A DNA stretch of 64,000 nt from assembly GCA_018292915.2 (NCBI GenBank), contig JACVVK020000056.1, forward strand, positions 890,001 to 954,000, read 5' to 3'. The DNA comes from Batillaria attramentaria. Taxonomy: Eukaryota > Mollusca > Gastropoda > Batillariidae. Under the pieces are notes generated by a model. That model saw nothing but the letters and a program-made list of their open reading frames with translations, ran no database searches and was not told where the DNA came from. Below, piece after piece: positions 23,020 to 35,819 of this stretch (within the stretch, counting starts at the first letter, position 1; the number at the start of each line of letters is the position of its first letter). The position numbers and the translations under genes are program-made.

Positions 23020-26000
23020 ATGGCAGCCCCCTTCTCGAAATCGGCGCCGAGCACGAAGCTCGTGTTTGAGAAGTCTAATTTTTCACACCAGAATAACAAT
23101 CATGAGAACATCATCAAGGGAAAATATTTCACTTATGCGGTGAGTGCCAGAGTCGTTCCCCATCTTTCATTCATTCAGAAGAGCTGCTTATGTCCGGCTT
23201 GCTGTCTGTGATTCAGTGTCTCCATGTCCAAATGTTTGCTGTGAAGCCCGGGCACTTTGAGTGTGACTGACCACCTAGCACGTGCACATTGTATTTGTAT
23301 CAAATATTTATCTAGACATACCACACATCACGTTAATTCCGATAAAACTGAGTGGCTTTACCTCCTCGTTATATGGTGGTAAGAATAAGTACTACTGTAA
23401 CTGCCTACTGTAAGTGTAACTCCTAAGACTGCTGGAATAATTATGACATAAAATCCAGCCAAACTGAAACATTTAACTTTCCGGCTACGTGGCTAAAAAA
23501 CTTCTTAGTCCTACATCGTGTGAAACAACTTACCCATGGTTTTTAAATAGGTAATTATCGACTTATTCCTAGTCCTACGTCGTGGGAAACAAATTACCCA
23601 TGGTTTTTAGAAAGGTAAATTTCAACGTAGTCCTAGTCCTACATCGTGGGAAACAAATTACCCATGGTTTTTATTTAGGCAGTTCACAACTTATTCTTTA
23701 ATTACTCTGCTAATTACAAGTTAAACAACACTATGTTTGGCATGAACATAGTCAAACCATTTATTGACAAAGTCATGAAATTTCAAAGGTGTGACATAAA
23801 TATTGACCGAGGTACGTTCATCTAAAGCAATGTGTGTGCAACGTTTTACCCACGACGTTGTCCGAAGGTTAAATCAAAATCAGAAAAACTACATGTGAAA
23901 ACTGATCATGACAGTCAACATGAACCCTGCTGATTCAAGTTACGACGTTTTTGTTTGCAGGCATCTATTATTCTTCCATTCAACACATCACTTCCGTCCG
24001 TGCTAGGGGAGATCGCGGACCAGCAGTCGGCCTGTCTGATAAAAAGTGTTCCACTCCACCACCTGGTGGACAAAGAGTTTGTTGAAGGATTTGTTAAAAG
24101 AGGTGAAGTTCTATGGCCTGCAATGACATGACTTTTTTTTCTTTCTTTTTTTTAAAGACTGAAAAAGTATTATAGAGAGAGAGATAGTTAGATCATAGAT
24201 ATAGATATATCTATTCTTTTAAAAATTATGGGTTTTTTGTTGTTGTTTTTTTTTCCCCATCGCTGTAGTTGTCAAGCGCAGTTGTAATACACATTATGTC
24301 ATGCAAATTGTCATATTTATTTTATAACCGCTGATGGAAACTGTTTCGCAGGGTGCCTGTACATACTGTCCCATGGAACCCGCATCGACACACAGGACTG
24401 TGTGGCTCTCATTCCAACAGGTACAGTGAATTGAACTTGACAGTGATCACTTCTGTGGTCTGTTGTTTACCAGAAAAGAGAGACTCGGAGCTATAGACAC
24501 AGACTGTCAGAGAGAAAGAAAACACCAGAGATTCTTTTTAAACCTTCACAATACATGTACATGTAATTGTACATGTATCTGAGGTAGATTTGCATACAGC
24601 CACTCTTCTGATCAAAGACTCAGAGAAAAAGATTAAACCCTCTCCAGAGTGCATGCACAGATTGCTTTTAAACATTTTCAATACATTTGACTTTTAATTT
24701 GAGAAGATTTTTTTTTTAAGGTTCTCACTCAGTGACTCACTCTTCTGGTCAAACGCTTGGGGAAAAAAAATTAAAGCCTTCCTCTCGAGTACTGTTCCTG
24801 AAGTGATGGGTATATTGTGTATTGTGGGATACCCTGGGTGTAATCTTTTAAAACTGAAATTACTTGATTTGTTACATTTTTGCTTTACAGGGCATTTGAT
24901 TCTGCATGTAACGAAGGACACCTACCAACAGCTTGGCTTAGAGGGCAGACCATCTCAGTATGCATCTCGGGGAAAGCCTAGTAAATATGGTAAGCGATTA
25001 TCAGGGATTAGTCCAGCAAGTATGGAGGCTATCAAAGCCCTGACATATGCGTGCAATTAGGTCCGTTTCCAAATGTGTACGAGTACACAGAGGTTCGTTG
25101 AAAATGCGTAGGGCATCCTCAAAATGCAATAAACGCGATCCTTTATCAGGGGAGCAGCCCAAATTTCCCTTCCCACAATAATGGGACTGTAACTATAAAA
25201 TAAACATGAGCCCAGAACAATGGGACTGCGTGCTAGTAAATATGTTGACTCTGATGTGTACTGCTACTAGTACTAGTAAGTTACACTAGTACCGTGGCTT
25301 CTACCCCTCCCCAGTAACATGCACTGACTATTTTGACTATTGAATTTGCATTGCGTCATCAGCACCTATAATTTCTTCTCTTTTTTTTTTTCTCTTTTTT
25401 TTCTTCTTCTGTAGTTGTTGATGTTGACCTTACCCCAGACTTTTTCACGCCGGGCAGAAAGAACTATGACCGGGTCTTGTGGTGCCTGAAGGACCGTCTG
25501 AATCTGACCTTTGACCTGCTTGTTGCATGGACACCACATGGTATATACAGCTAACACTGATTTTAGGGGGAAATCATGTACATGATTATTGCAACTACAT
25601 GCAACAGTAATGAGTAATAGCTTAAAAAGTATTAGGCTTTTTTTTTTTGTACGGAGAACATAAGATATGATATGTGACTGAACCAATATGATGTAATGCA
25701 TACATGTAAGTTTATATAAGGATCAAGTCTGTATTTTGGATAGTGGCAGGGGAGTTTTATGACTCAGGTATAAGACAGACAGTAGTGCAACTTCCAGCTG
25801 TTACTGACACTGCCAGTGCTACTACCAAATCTGCTGTGTTGTGTCTCTGGCAGACGATGTTGATGTGTAGATGTTGTAGATACTGCACATTACTTCTAAA
25901 AGAATCATGATAATACTCACCATATCATTTTTCTTTTGTCTCAACTTCTTTTTCCTATCTGCAGAGGAAGCAATTTGTCCCAGCTCAGTGCCAAAATACT

Positions 26001-27699
26001 TTGAGAGCAAAGGTTTCATCGTCACCCCAGTTCCAACATCGGCTCAGGTCCAGTGGCAGACCAGCATACAGATGCCTGTCCTCAGCAGCGCTGTGTCCAA
26101 AGCAACAGAAGACAGCTGTGGTCGTGAGGCATTGTGGGAGTGGTTGGGAGCGGTTGCTTGTGGAATTGACATGTGAGTTCTCTCTTCTGACTTGTGATTT
26201 TTACTCAGGCACACCTTCAGTTAATTATTTATGGAAGAAGTTTTCATTTGGGGGCCAAAGTGTCTGATCCCACTACTACTACAGCGATCGTCAAATGTGT
26301 CAGGACCATGGTAGCCATTCGGGCTACCGCCCTGAACAAAACTGGTAGCCCGAAAAAAATTCTGGAAGCCGGAGTGGCTGCTAGGTTTTGATTCATCTCA
26401 GAATTCCTGCTCGCCATTCGGGCTACCGCTACTGGAGCTTTCACTCGCCCAACGGTAAATTTGGTAGCGAAAGCGAGCGCATTTGACAATCACTGCTACT
26501 TCTAGGAGTTCTGCACTTGTTGGTTTTAAGGAGCACTTGTTATCACTGCTGCCTGCTCATACAATCTGCCGCAGCAACCCTCGCCCTGCTGCCTGCGTTG
26601 TTGGTTTTAAGGAGCACTTGACATCACCACCATTTCCTCTTTTCTTTAAAAAACAAAAAAAAACCCAAAAAAACTGTTTTCTTCTTTTTTGGGGGATCGA
26701 GAAAACTCGCGCCTGGTGTTTATGTACTGGAGCTTCTTGTGATTGGTTTGACTTGTTTTCTTGGTGAACCGTTTCATTTTTGGGTAATGAGTTTTTGATA
26801 TTTTTCTTTTCTTTGAACTCGCTCTTCTTTTTTAAAAAAACAAACAAAAACATTTGTATGTATTTTTGGTCCTTTGATGATGAGCACTTTCCATTTCTTA
26901 CATACTGGTACCTTTCTATACAGGAGTGAGGCATCAGCTGACAGTTACATCTCCACCCTTGCTTGTCCAACACCTTCTGTCAACTGTCCGCGATGCTGCG
27001 TGATACATCTCTCTGGCTTCCTCACGCCTGCTGCCAGTCTGTGGCTGCTGAAGAAAGTCAGGTATGTAAAGGACATGTATTATAACATTCATCAGACTTA
27101 TAATATATACAGGCATGTACATGTAGTTAAATATGCGTTACATACTCGGAGTGGGCATTTTATGGCATGAGTATATGCACTGCCTTTTGTGCGTGTCATT
27201 TCTCCATTGTATTTGTAAAACTAGTACCAAGGATTTGCGTTACTGGTATTTTATTTTGGAAGGGGCGATAAATCCACAGGTCATATCAAGTGTGTTTCTT
27301 TATTGATATCTGTAATATTTTGCACTTTTCTCTTTTTTTCCTTTTTTTTTTTTTCTTTTCCTCTGACTGAAAAGGCATCATCTGTTGGCCTTTCGAAAAA
27401 CAAGAGAGAGAGAGAGAGAAAAAAGACAGAATTCCCTAATTCACTCATTGTGCACAGGCTTTTGCGCATTTTTTTTTTTTTTTTTTTTTGTCTGTTGAAG
27501 GAGCGAAGTGGAGCAAGCGGAGGGTGGTGTGAGATGGGCAAGTGTTACTCTGCATGGTTTTCTGGATTCCCCAGTGTCTGCAAAGTCACGTGAACATGGA
27601 TTTTTCTTGGAGGGAGACAATGTGCATAGTTTTGTTGTGTTTTCCAACAAAGACTACTGGCTGTATTCAGCATATGGACACCATGATGTTTGTCAGTAA
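23020..27699 (+). CDS. RPP40: Ribonuclease P/MRP protein subunit p40
   Basis: Exons: 23020-23139, 23961-24102, 24352-24420, 24891-24989, 25415-25540, 25965-26172, 26924-27061 and 27501-27699 (TAA). All have GT-AG borders and matching phases (0,1,1,1,1,2,2), giving 366 residues (human 363). Family matches include EKSNF near the N-terminus, PLHHLVDKEFVEGF, HLILHVTKDTYQQLGLEGRP, FDLLVAWTPH, EALWEWLGAVACGID, and a conserved C-terminus WASVTLHGFLDSPVS with NKDYWL. RPP40 is a protein subunit of nuclear RNase P and RNase MRP, which process tRNA 5' leaders and pre-rRNA. The gene is complete, and is head-to-head with ATMIN. A partial, decayed duplicate of exons 6-8 lies downstream. Confidence 0.95.
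23507..23698. repeat. 64-bp tandem repeat, 3 copies, in RPP40 intron 1
   Basis: AGTCCTACATCG/GTCG starts at 23507, 23571 and 23635, each followed by TTACCCATGGTTTTTA. The copies have diverged at several positions. Confidence 0.85.
26282..26495. mobile_element. hAT-like MITE in RPP40 intron 6
   Basis: The TIRs are CAGCGATCGTCAAATG and its near-inverse CATTTGACAATCACTG. Six-bp flanks CTACTA / CTACTT match at 5 of 6 positions. The duplicated unit near 35125 lacks the insertion, so that copy serves as an empty site. It is 214 bp and non-coding. Confidence 0.8.
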
Positions 27700-27784
27700 A
27701 AGAGGAGTGTGTGTGTGTGTGTGGAGAGAGAGAGAGAGAGAGAGAATGTATGACAGTGATAGAGAAATTGATGCTGTGTTTGTG

Positions 27785-27790
27785 AATAAA
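27785..27790 (+). terminator. RPP40 polyadenylation signal
   Basis: AATAAA lies 86 nt after the RPP40 TAA. It is preserved in the duplicate at about 43956. Confidence 0.6.
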
Positions 27791-28602
27791 TATGCATTGA
27801 ATGCATATTCTTTGTTTGGTTATTTTGTACACACATCACCTCTCTTTTTTATCATAGCAATTAAAGGATTTTCTGCTTTTTTTGTTTTGGAAACACAGGA
27901 ACAAGGAGGAATGGCCCCATCCCGTAAAGTTCTTCCTCCAAATTTCATGTTATTTTGTCTGTTAAATTTTTGTTGTTCTTTACTTACTTACTTACTTACC
28001 ATCGACAACCCTTCGCCATCACGCTCTGTTCTGGGCTGTTCTTTCCACTGGAAGATCTAGAGGGCTGGTGCAATGTCGGAAGCAGTGATGATACATGCAT
28101 ATTTTGTCCGTGAACCGAACATTTGACGTCGGCCTCACACTGCTCATCTGACAGATGATACTTCATATCGTAATTGTGATTTCCTTGTTGCTTTTGTGAC
28201 TTCCGTGACTGAATTAATTTTTACATAAAATCTGGAAGATCTAGAGAGCTGGTGAAACGTAGACTTAAATGCCTTGGATTGTACTTAAGAAGCTGCGAAA
28301 ATGGAACTTTTTTGACCAGCGCTTCTCGCAGAAACTTGAAAAAAATATGTTTATCTAAAAGCTCTGTTGTTCTTAATACTAAAGCTATAATATATGTGCA
28401 TTTGTCACATGTGACAAAAACGAATTTGAAGGAGTCTTTTCATAAACCACCCCTACCTCGGAAATATTTTTTTTCACAAAACCAGTCAGAGCTACAGAGC
28501 TGTGCTCCAAATACAGTCAGTATAATTGGATGAACTTCCCAAGTTCAGAAAATGAAGCCATTTGAACGACTTTTTCGTAAAAATACCTAACATGACAATT
28601 GT

Positions 28603-28942
28603 GGTAATTGTAAAGAATAGTATACGAAAATAATTGGAGCTAACTGCACGCACTTTGACTGGTGTGCACAACATAGGCCCTATCCCTGAATGACTGGCGA
28701 CCTGACCACGGCCGATTTCACCTACGTGATCACCAACCAAAATGGCGTGCAGGTGACTGCTCGGGCCGTGGTCGCCAGTCATTCAGGGACATTTTGTGCA
28801 CGTTTGTGAGGAAGGAGTGGTCAAAGTGAGTAGGTAAGGGTGTCTTGGGTCTCTTTGCATCGAGCAGAACCGAAAACACCCGTCACTGAAAATGCGTGCA
28901 ATTAGCTCCAATTATTTTCGTATACTATTCTTTACAATTACC
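28603..28942. mobile_element. Foldback element with 51-bp inverted arms
   Basis: GGTAATTGTAAAGAATAG.. at 28603 is inverted at 28942, with arms of about 51 bp and few mismatches. A second inverted pair (TCCCTGAATGACTGGCGACC at 28683 and its complement ending at 28789) is nested inside. It lies between RPP40 and NUDT19 and has no coding content. Confidence 0.8.
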
Positions 28943-29040
28943 CTAGTTTAGTTCGAGGCCGGTTAGACTCTAACCCGGGGCCGCGTATGTGTTGGAAACG
29001 GACGTTAAACCCCCAAACACCCACCCCCACCCCTATCCCG
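28943..29040 (+). repeat. Composite of repeat fragments incl. SINE A tail
   Basis: GGAAACGGACGTTAAACCCC resembles the SINE A tail. The adjoining CTAGTTTAGTTCGAGG..TAGACTCTAACCCG block recurs inverted at 57775-57815. Confidence 0.45.
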
Positions 29041-29247
29041 GGGCCGGCTGAAAGCCCTCGTCTATTTTACATACGGGCCCTGGCGGCTGCTGAAGGGTAG
29101 CCCGGCTAATGGCTGACCCGGACGGACGTCCGGCTGTTCCATTCTGATACAAACTGTCTGACCCGGTCCTCTGCATCGGACTTTCACCAAATTCGGCGAA
29201 AACTTAGGATAAATTTGTCCTGTTTGCACGACATTGATCGCCTGGTC

Positions 29248-32097
29248 ATGTGCGCTGCGGTCCTGAAACACTGGCGGGAGGCGGCTTCAGCGATTCTAGT
29301 GCATCAGCGCAGACCAACCATCGGTCAAAATTTTCAGAAAAATGGGGTCAATCCAAAGACAAAGTCGCCTGACACGGAACAGACGACAGTGGCTCCAGTG
29401 GCAGGCGGTCTCGAAATGCTAGTGATGAAACGAAGTAGCCGGTCTTCATATATGCCAGAATTATACGTTTTTCCTGGAGGAACAGCGGACGATGCAGATT
29501 TTTCTCGCGAATGGATGGGTATTTTTCGAGCTGAGACCCCAGAAAAGAAAGAAGAACGGTTTGGGTTTGTGAAAACTAAATCTGAAAATGTGCCTATGTT
29601 CAGCCGCCAGCGTGATGCCAAGTTCTCATCCATTCCAAGTGAAATTGCCTTTAGGATATGCGCCCTAAGAGAAACGTTTGAGGAGTCGGGAGTACTAATA
29701 GCACGGAAAGGAGAATCACTGTGCAGCTACAAACAAAACTTAAGTCCGTGTGAAGCTTTTAATTTTGGACAGGACCATGCTTCCGAGCTGGAGGAGTGGA
29801 GACAGAAAGTCACATCGGAACCCACGCAGTTCCTCCAGTTGTGTAAAAAATATGATATTGTGCCAGATGTCTGGTCCATGTTTGACTGGTCGGACTGGTT
29901 GACACCAAAATTTGGTGACCCACTCAGCACCAAGAGATTTGACTCAGCATTTTTCATTTGTTGTCTGGAAGAGAAACCTCATGTGGCTGAGGATGCAAGT
30001 GAACTTGTTCATTTTCAGGTAGCGCAACTTTGGGTTTTGACAGTATAAGAATTTATGTCAGTGCTGATGATTGACATAAGTGAAGTACTTCAGTAAAATT
30101 TGCTTTGTAGCTGCATGCTTTCTAAGTGTGATGCTATCTAGGGCATGCAAGATGTCAGTGATGTTGCTTGATTGAGAATTTTCAGCCAGTCCATGAATCA
30201 ACAATCCTTTACAAGACAGTGTTTGTCATAAGGTTAAGAAATTGAAAATCATGCAATTATTATGGACAACTAGCTGAAAAATGTCCAACTCTGATTAGCA
30301 AGGCCAAGTGTGTTTGGCCAGCCCCCCTATAAGACAGTAAGAGCACACATCCAGTTTTCATACATGTAACAAGTTGTTATTGTCAGCTTTGCAGCTTTCT
30401 TACAAAATGATTTTTTTCTTCATTATCCCATGCAAAAGAGAACATACATGTACAGCTGTATGTCTCGCTAGCGCTGTACAGTCTATTTTGTAAAAGGGCC
30501 ATATATATGCCATGGATAAATTTGATAAGCACTTGGTCCGTATCAACCATTTGATGGTAGACGTCTTGTTTCAACCTCCAGATGTTAGAGATCAAGTGAA
30601 TACTTGTAGGTATCTAAAACAAACTACCATACTTTGGGTGGTGGTTGTCTTTCTAGTGCAGCTTGGGTTTCTGGTGTTTCAGTGGTCCACTCCACAAGAG
30701 ATGATCAGAGAGAACAGACAGGGCAAAATTCACCTGGCACCCCCGCAGTTTTATGAAGCTCACCGCTTGCTCAACTTTGCCTCGGCTGACGATCTCATGA
30801 ACTTCCTACGACAAAGGGTGGGCCAGCCTATGGAGAGGTGGATGCCTGTTCGAGTGCAGTGTGCTGATGCTGTTTTGTTTCTTTTCCCAGGTTATTACTC
30901 TTTCTTTCAGTTGAGTTTATCAGTCAATAATAATAATACCGGTAATAATGAGGATTTGTCTGGTGCCCAACCTCCTGCTGGAGCTCTGGGCACCTTACAA
31001 TAGCAGAACATCACATACAGATCACATACACAGTCATCATACATTTTTACACATCATGATCACAGGGATCGATTTTCTCACGCGCCATGCGACTATGTCT
31101 CATATTTTGATAAAATGTCGCATAGAAATTTCGCAAAATGCGTCATATGTCCCACGAACATGACATCACAAGCGCACTTGACAACGCGAAGCAGGGATGC
31201 ACTTGTCCGTGTCAGTCATTGAGTCTGCACACTAATCTAATTTTAGTGATGAGGCTTTCAGAACCTGAACGTCACTGCACTTAGGAACAGGTTCTCGGCA
31301 CAGACATGTGACAGAGTGATACGGGTGAACTTGGCTGTCTCATAGAAAACGAAAATTTCTCATAAAAATGACTGATCAAGGAGACAATGTGTCATTGGCA
31401 TTTTTGAGTAAATCCATCCCTGTGATCATGATAATATATATATATCCAACTCTACCATCAAGGTTCCTTTTTAAATTTATGGATGGTTTTGCACCTCCAA
31501 TGTGCAGCGAGGGTACATGCATGTCCAACTTTTTTTTCCTCTTTCAATGTATCAGCAAGTTTGCACCTACAGTCAAATACTAAATGGCACGTAAGACTGT
31601 TTCTCTAAATAAAAAAACATGATGTATGGGGAGGTTTATACAAATTACAATGTTTTTGTTGTTTATTTATCTTTCAAAATCACACAAGTTTTGGTGAGCC
31701 CCATGCCCATACTGACAGTCACTAAGTTTTGTGAATCCAGCATGTACATTGACTGAGGCTGTGAGCTGTAGATGTTTGAATGAAAGCGCAAGCTCACCCT
31801 CGCTGTATGGCGAATTTTAAATACATACATGTATACATATTCTTCCAAATTTCATTGTGTTTATGTTTATTCTCTTGCTTAGGTGATTCCCTGTACCCGT
31901 CAGAGCCAGACATTGACGGCGTCAAACCTGCACTTGTGATGGACAAGACTCTAGAAGAACTGGAAGCAATCTCTCCAAAACGCCATCGAGGCGTACAACT
32001 ACCACCATTTCAAGATTCTAAACCAGGAAGCCCACCAAAGTTTACGGTGGAATGCAATGTACAGCCAAGATTTGGGCATGTTAAACCTGTGTTATGA
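29248..32097 (+). CDS. NUDT19: Nudix hydrolase 19-like protein (acyl-CoA diphosphatase family), copy 1
   Basis: Exons: 29248-30018, 30683-30890 and 31883-32097 (TGA), phases 0 and 1, giving 397 residues. The protein follows the NUDT19 layout: an N-terminal WREAASAILVHQR segment, a FPGG strand (residue ~75), a long insertion, then IAFRICALRETFEESGVLI (residues ~133-151) supplying the REXXEE core of the nudix box that binds the catalytic metal. Later blocks match the family: PDVWSMFDWSDWLTP, RFDSAFFICCL, LAPPQFYEAHRLLNF, and FGHVKP near the C-terminus. Mammalian NUDT19 hydrolyses CoA and acyl-CoA esters in peroxisomes. This protein ends KPVL, so a canonical C-terminal peroxisome signal is not evident. 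ATG 29248 is the first in frame. Confidence 0.9.
31063..31422 (+). mobile_element. hAT-like element, internally deleted, in NUDT19 intron 2
   Basis: CAGGGATCGATTT .. AAATCCATCCCTG TIRs are flanked by a perfect 6-bp repeat TGATCA (31057-31062, 31423-31428). It is the same family as 19766-20237 but lacks the segment encoding the start of the hATC fragment. Confidence 0.8.
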
Positions 32098-32111
32098 TTG
32101 TGGGCATGGTA

Positions 32112-33729
32112 CAGGGGTGCAAGTCGTTCCGGCGTACGCCGGAATTCAGGCTTGGAAAGATTGTGAAAGTCAGTGTTCCAGCTTGGCAGAATTCTTAATG
32201 GTGGTTTCCGGTTTTAATTAGTGGTTTTACTGTTTAAAAGTCAGAATTGCTCCGTTTTTCAGCAGATTCCCACTTTTTAACATCGCCTTTTCACTGATCA
32301 AAAATTGTTTTTGCATAAAACATTTTCCGGGGGGGGGGGGGGGATCATTGGTACAAGTTCACTGCTACAAGCAGATCGGCACGGGCCAAGACTAAGGACT
32401 AGGAGTAGAGGACATACCTACACTTCCGCCGGGATTTGTGGGACAGGCATTGTTCAAAATGGTGCCGAAGCGCATTGTCAGTAGACAAGAACATTTCAGC
32501 GACACTGGTTGCAAAAACAGAAGTCAAGAATGGGTCGAACATAGTTCAAACAACGCAGGAATAGGGTCACATATCATGAGGATTTCTGGCACTGGTCTCG
32601 TGTTTTGCAGCATCTGCAGATGTGTAACACCGCACGCGTCTCCGCTGTACACGAGCAACACTAGAACCATCTGCTAGTTTCACTTTCAGTTCACCATCGC
32701 CTCTCAGCGAGATTAGTTTATGATGGCACTTATTTCTCCAGGTGCATTTGCTCAGACAGGTTCGTCTTTCTGGCCACCATTTTACCATAAAATAAGTACG
32801 AGGTAAAGTAAATCACACAACATGACGTCAAAGTCACGGACAGTCTCTGTGTGTGTCAGTGTTTGGCTGAAATCTTCAGCACCTTGACTTCTACGTCGAT
32901 AGCAGGCCTGTGCATGATATTTCACAAAAATATATCTCCTTTTTTTTTCTTCTTCTTTTTCTTTTTTGAAAGGTTTCAGTTGTAAACAGGATGTTTTCAT
33001 TTCTTTTATCCCATGCAATCCCTGAAAATTTGATTTCAGAATGCACCAGATTATATGTTTCGTTTTGGTGCATGTAACCTGAAGTTAAAGTCTGTGAGTG
33101 TTTGACCATCCAAACTGACATCTTCAATACCCTGACTCTGAAACAGCAGGTATGTGCATACTCCGATATTTCACAAAAAGTGATCAGTGCTGGTAGCTAA
33201 TTTTTGAAAAAAGGTTTATACACTTTTTTTTAATGGTAAGCAGAATAGTTTCAATTCTGTTATCTCATGCAATCCCTAAATATTTAATGCCAGAATGCAC
33301 CACACTGCACAGATTTTTATCTTCATTTTCAAAATTTTCCAAGGGGGGTGGGAGGGGGTGGGGTTGCCCCCCCATCGCCACCCACCACCACCATATGAGC
33401 AAAGCAGACGGGTATCTTCCAACTCCACACCGAAACATTTCCTTTTTTTTTTTTTTTTTGGCCTGGGGCAATTCTGACCTTTGACTGTTGAACTGCTGTA
33501 AGCCACCAAAGAAGAAAGTTCTGTATTCATGTCGCATAATTATTATAAATTTATAATTTTTGTACTTTTCAAACCTTACATTATTTTCTACAGTATACTA
33601 AGTTCCAAAGCCGTGTCAAATTTAGTTTCAGGTTTAGCTGTTTCCCAAAAAAAGTTTCAGGTTTTAGGTTTTGGCTGGAAAATAGTTTCCGATTTAGGGG
33701 TACCTCTGTAGTCTGTACTTGCACCCCTG
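32112..33729. mobile_element. hAT-like 1.6-kb element after NUDT19 copy 1
   Basis: A perfect 13-bp TIR, CAGGGGTGCAAGT .. ACTTGCACCCCTG, is flanked by a perfect 6-bp duplication ATGGTA (32106-32111, 33730-33735). The paralogous place at about 48420-48430 is uninterrupted, so the insertion post-dates the segmental duplication. Internal sequence has no long frame; it includes a short Cys-containing frame near 32440-32680 and a poly-G stretch near 32329. Confidence 0.85.
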
Positions 33730-33735
33730 ATGGTA

Positions 33736-34929
33736 TAATCGTACTGCTGCCAGGCATGATACATGCCGTGTGATGTTTGTCATGCGATTGTGCAGTGCTG
33801 CATTTATTGCGTGCTGATACACGAAAAGGGCACAGACATCGGTGTGTGACTATTACATGTACATGCCGATGATTGGGAAGGGGGGGGGGGGGGTGCTTGT
33901 TGTGTGTTTCGTGTCCTTGCAGGCAGTCTTCTACAGCTCTGAACTCCAAAGCGTGCACATTCTAATCATGGATATTGGCTGTAATTGTTCTTGCAGGCAT
34001 CCTCTTCTTCTTCGGTTTCTCCTTTCTCCAGTCACCTGTATTTCACTTGTTAAATTCTCCCTAAAGTCTGCACTGTCTGTCGTTCTTAGTGTTAGTGCTG
34101 GATGTATGTTGCTGAATGGTCTGTGCACCGTGGAGATGAGAGTTTATTGTAATTCATTGGAATGATTTTTTTACTCATTTATTTTTAACCTGGGGTCAAA
34201 AAAAAAATCAAAGAGAATCTAACATTTCCAGTAAGTCCTGTTTTTTTATATAGCTAATTGATCAGCTGGCGACATGTATATTCAGTGTTACATTTCTGTT
34301 TTAGACGTGCAATGCACGTCCTGAGAACGTCATTGTTGCAAGTGGGACGCAAAGTAAAGTATAATCAATCTACTGTAGGCAGTTTCATACAGCGATCTCC
34401 TGATTTCCGTACTACAGGCCAAGTGGGCTGCTTGATTTCCTCCAAGTTCTGTTCTCCAAACAGGAATTTATGTGTAGTAGGGAAATCCACGTTGAAAACT
34501 TCATGGTCGTAATTTTATTTTTTGTGGTCGCTTTTCAGCTGACAGTGTAGTTTCATTGCTGCTGTTTCCATCGGTGTAGTTTCATCTGGGTTGTGTTCAT
34601 CTGAGCCATTTCCATCAGGAAATGTGTCAATCGTTACCACTTACACCAGGGAGCAGGGATGGCCGAGCTGCTAAAATGTTACTCTTCATTTAGTAAAAAG
34701 TGTATAATGTGGTCACCTGATCCAGCAGCTCATGTTTCAATGATTGCCACGAAATAGTCTGTTGCTTCCATAGCTTCAAATTGTTTGCTTTCATTTACAG
34801 TTGTCGACGTTTGGGCTGTAAGTAAACATTTCTTTTGACTGACGCACTGCAAGCTCTTCTAGGCATTAGGCCAGTAGTATCATTCATTGGTATGAATACA
34901 TATATCCACAAGCATCAGGTGTCTTTAAG
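33736..34929. other. 3' flank of NUDT19 copy 1 to duplication junction
   Basis: Non-coding. The part to about 33850 and the block near 34745-34800 (GCCACGAAATAGTCTGT) match the 3' flank of the second unit (48420-48560 and 49195-49250). The junction to the second unit falls between about 34800 and 34930. Confidence 0.5.
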
Positions 34930-35819
34930 TTCAGCAGCGCCATGTCCAAAGCAACAGAAGGACAGCTGTGGTCGTGAGGCATTGTGGGAGTCGTTGGGAG
35001 TGGTTGCTTGTGGAATTGACATGTGAGTGCTGTCCTCTGACCTTTGATTACATGCATTACTCAGGCACACCTACAGTTTATCATTCATGGAGGAAATAAT
35101 CATTTTGGGCCCAAGGTGTCGGATCCCAGTACTAGGAGTTCTGCACTTGTTGGTCTTAAGGAGCACTTGTTATCGCTGCTGCCTGTTTTTGCGATCCGCA
35201 TCTCGGATCTCGCATTGTTGGTTTTGAGGAGCAATTGACATCACTTCCGTTTCCTGTTTTCTTTTGAAAATATACTGTTTTCTTCTTTTGGGGGGAGCGG
35301 GAAAACTCCCGCCTGGTGTTTATGCACTGGAGTTTCTTGTGGTTGGTTTGACTTGTTTTCTTGGTGAGCCGTTTCATTTTTTGGTAATGAGTTTTTGATA
35401 GTTTTCTTTTCTTTAAACTTGCTCTTCTTTAAAAAAAAAAAAAAAAAAATTAATGTAATTTTGGTCCTTTAATGATGAGCACTTTCCGTTTCTTACATAC
35501 TGGTACCTTTCTATACAGGAGTGAGGCATCAGCTGACAGTTACATCTCCACCCTTGCTTGTCCAACACCTTCTGTCAGCTGTCCGCGATGCTGCGTGATA
35601 CATCTCTCTGGCTTCCTCACGCCTGCTGCCAGTCTGTGGCTGCTGAAGAAAGTCAGGTATGTAAAGGATAGGTATTATAACACTCATCAGACTTATATAC
35701 AGGCATATATTTGTGTGTGTATGTATAATTGTATATATATATGTATATGTATTCAAGGGTGAAAGTTGTCCGTGTGGGGCACGGAATCCGTATTTTTCTC
35801 GACCCAAAATACGGAATCC

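Noticed and set aside
29334..29957. Minus-strand open frames over NUDT19 exon 1 (also 44564-45263)
   Set aside because: Antisense to exons with a clear nudix core; they recur in both copies only because the exon is duplicated.
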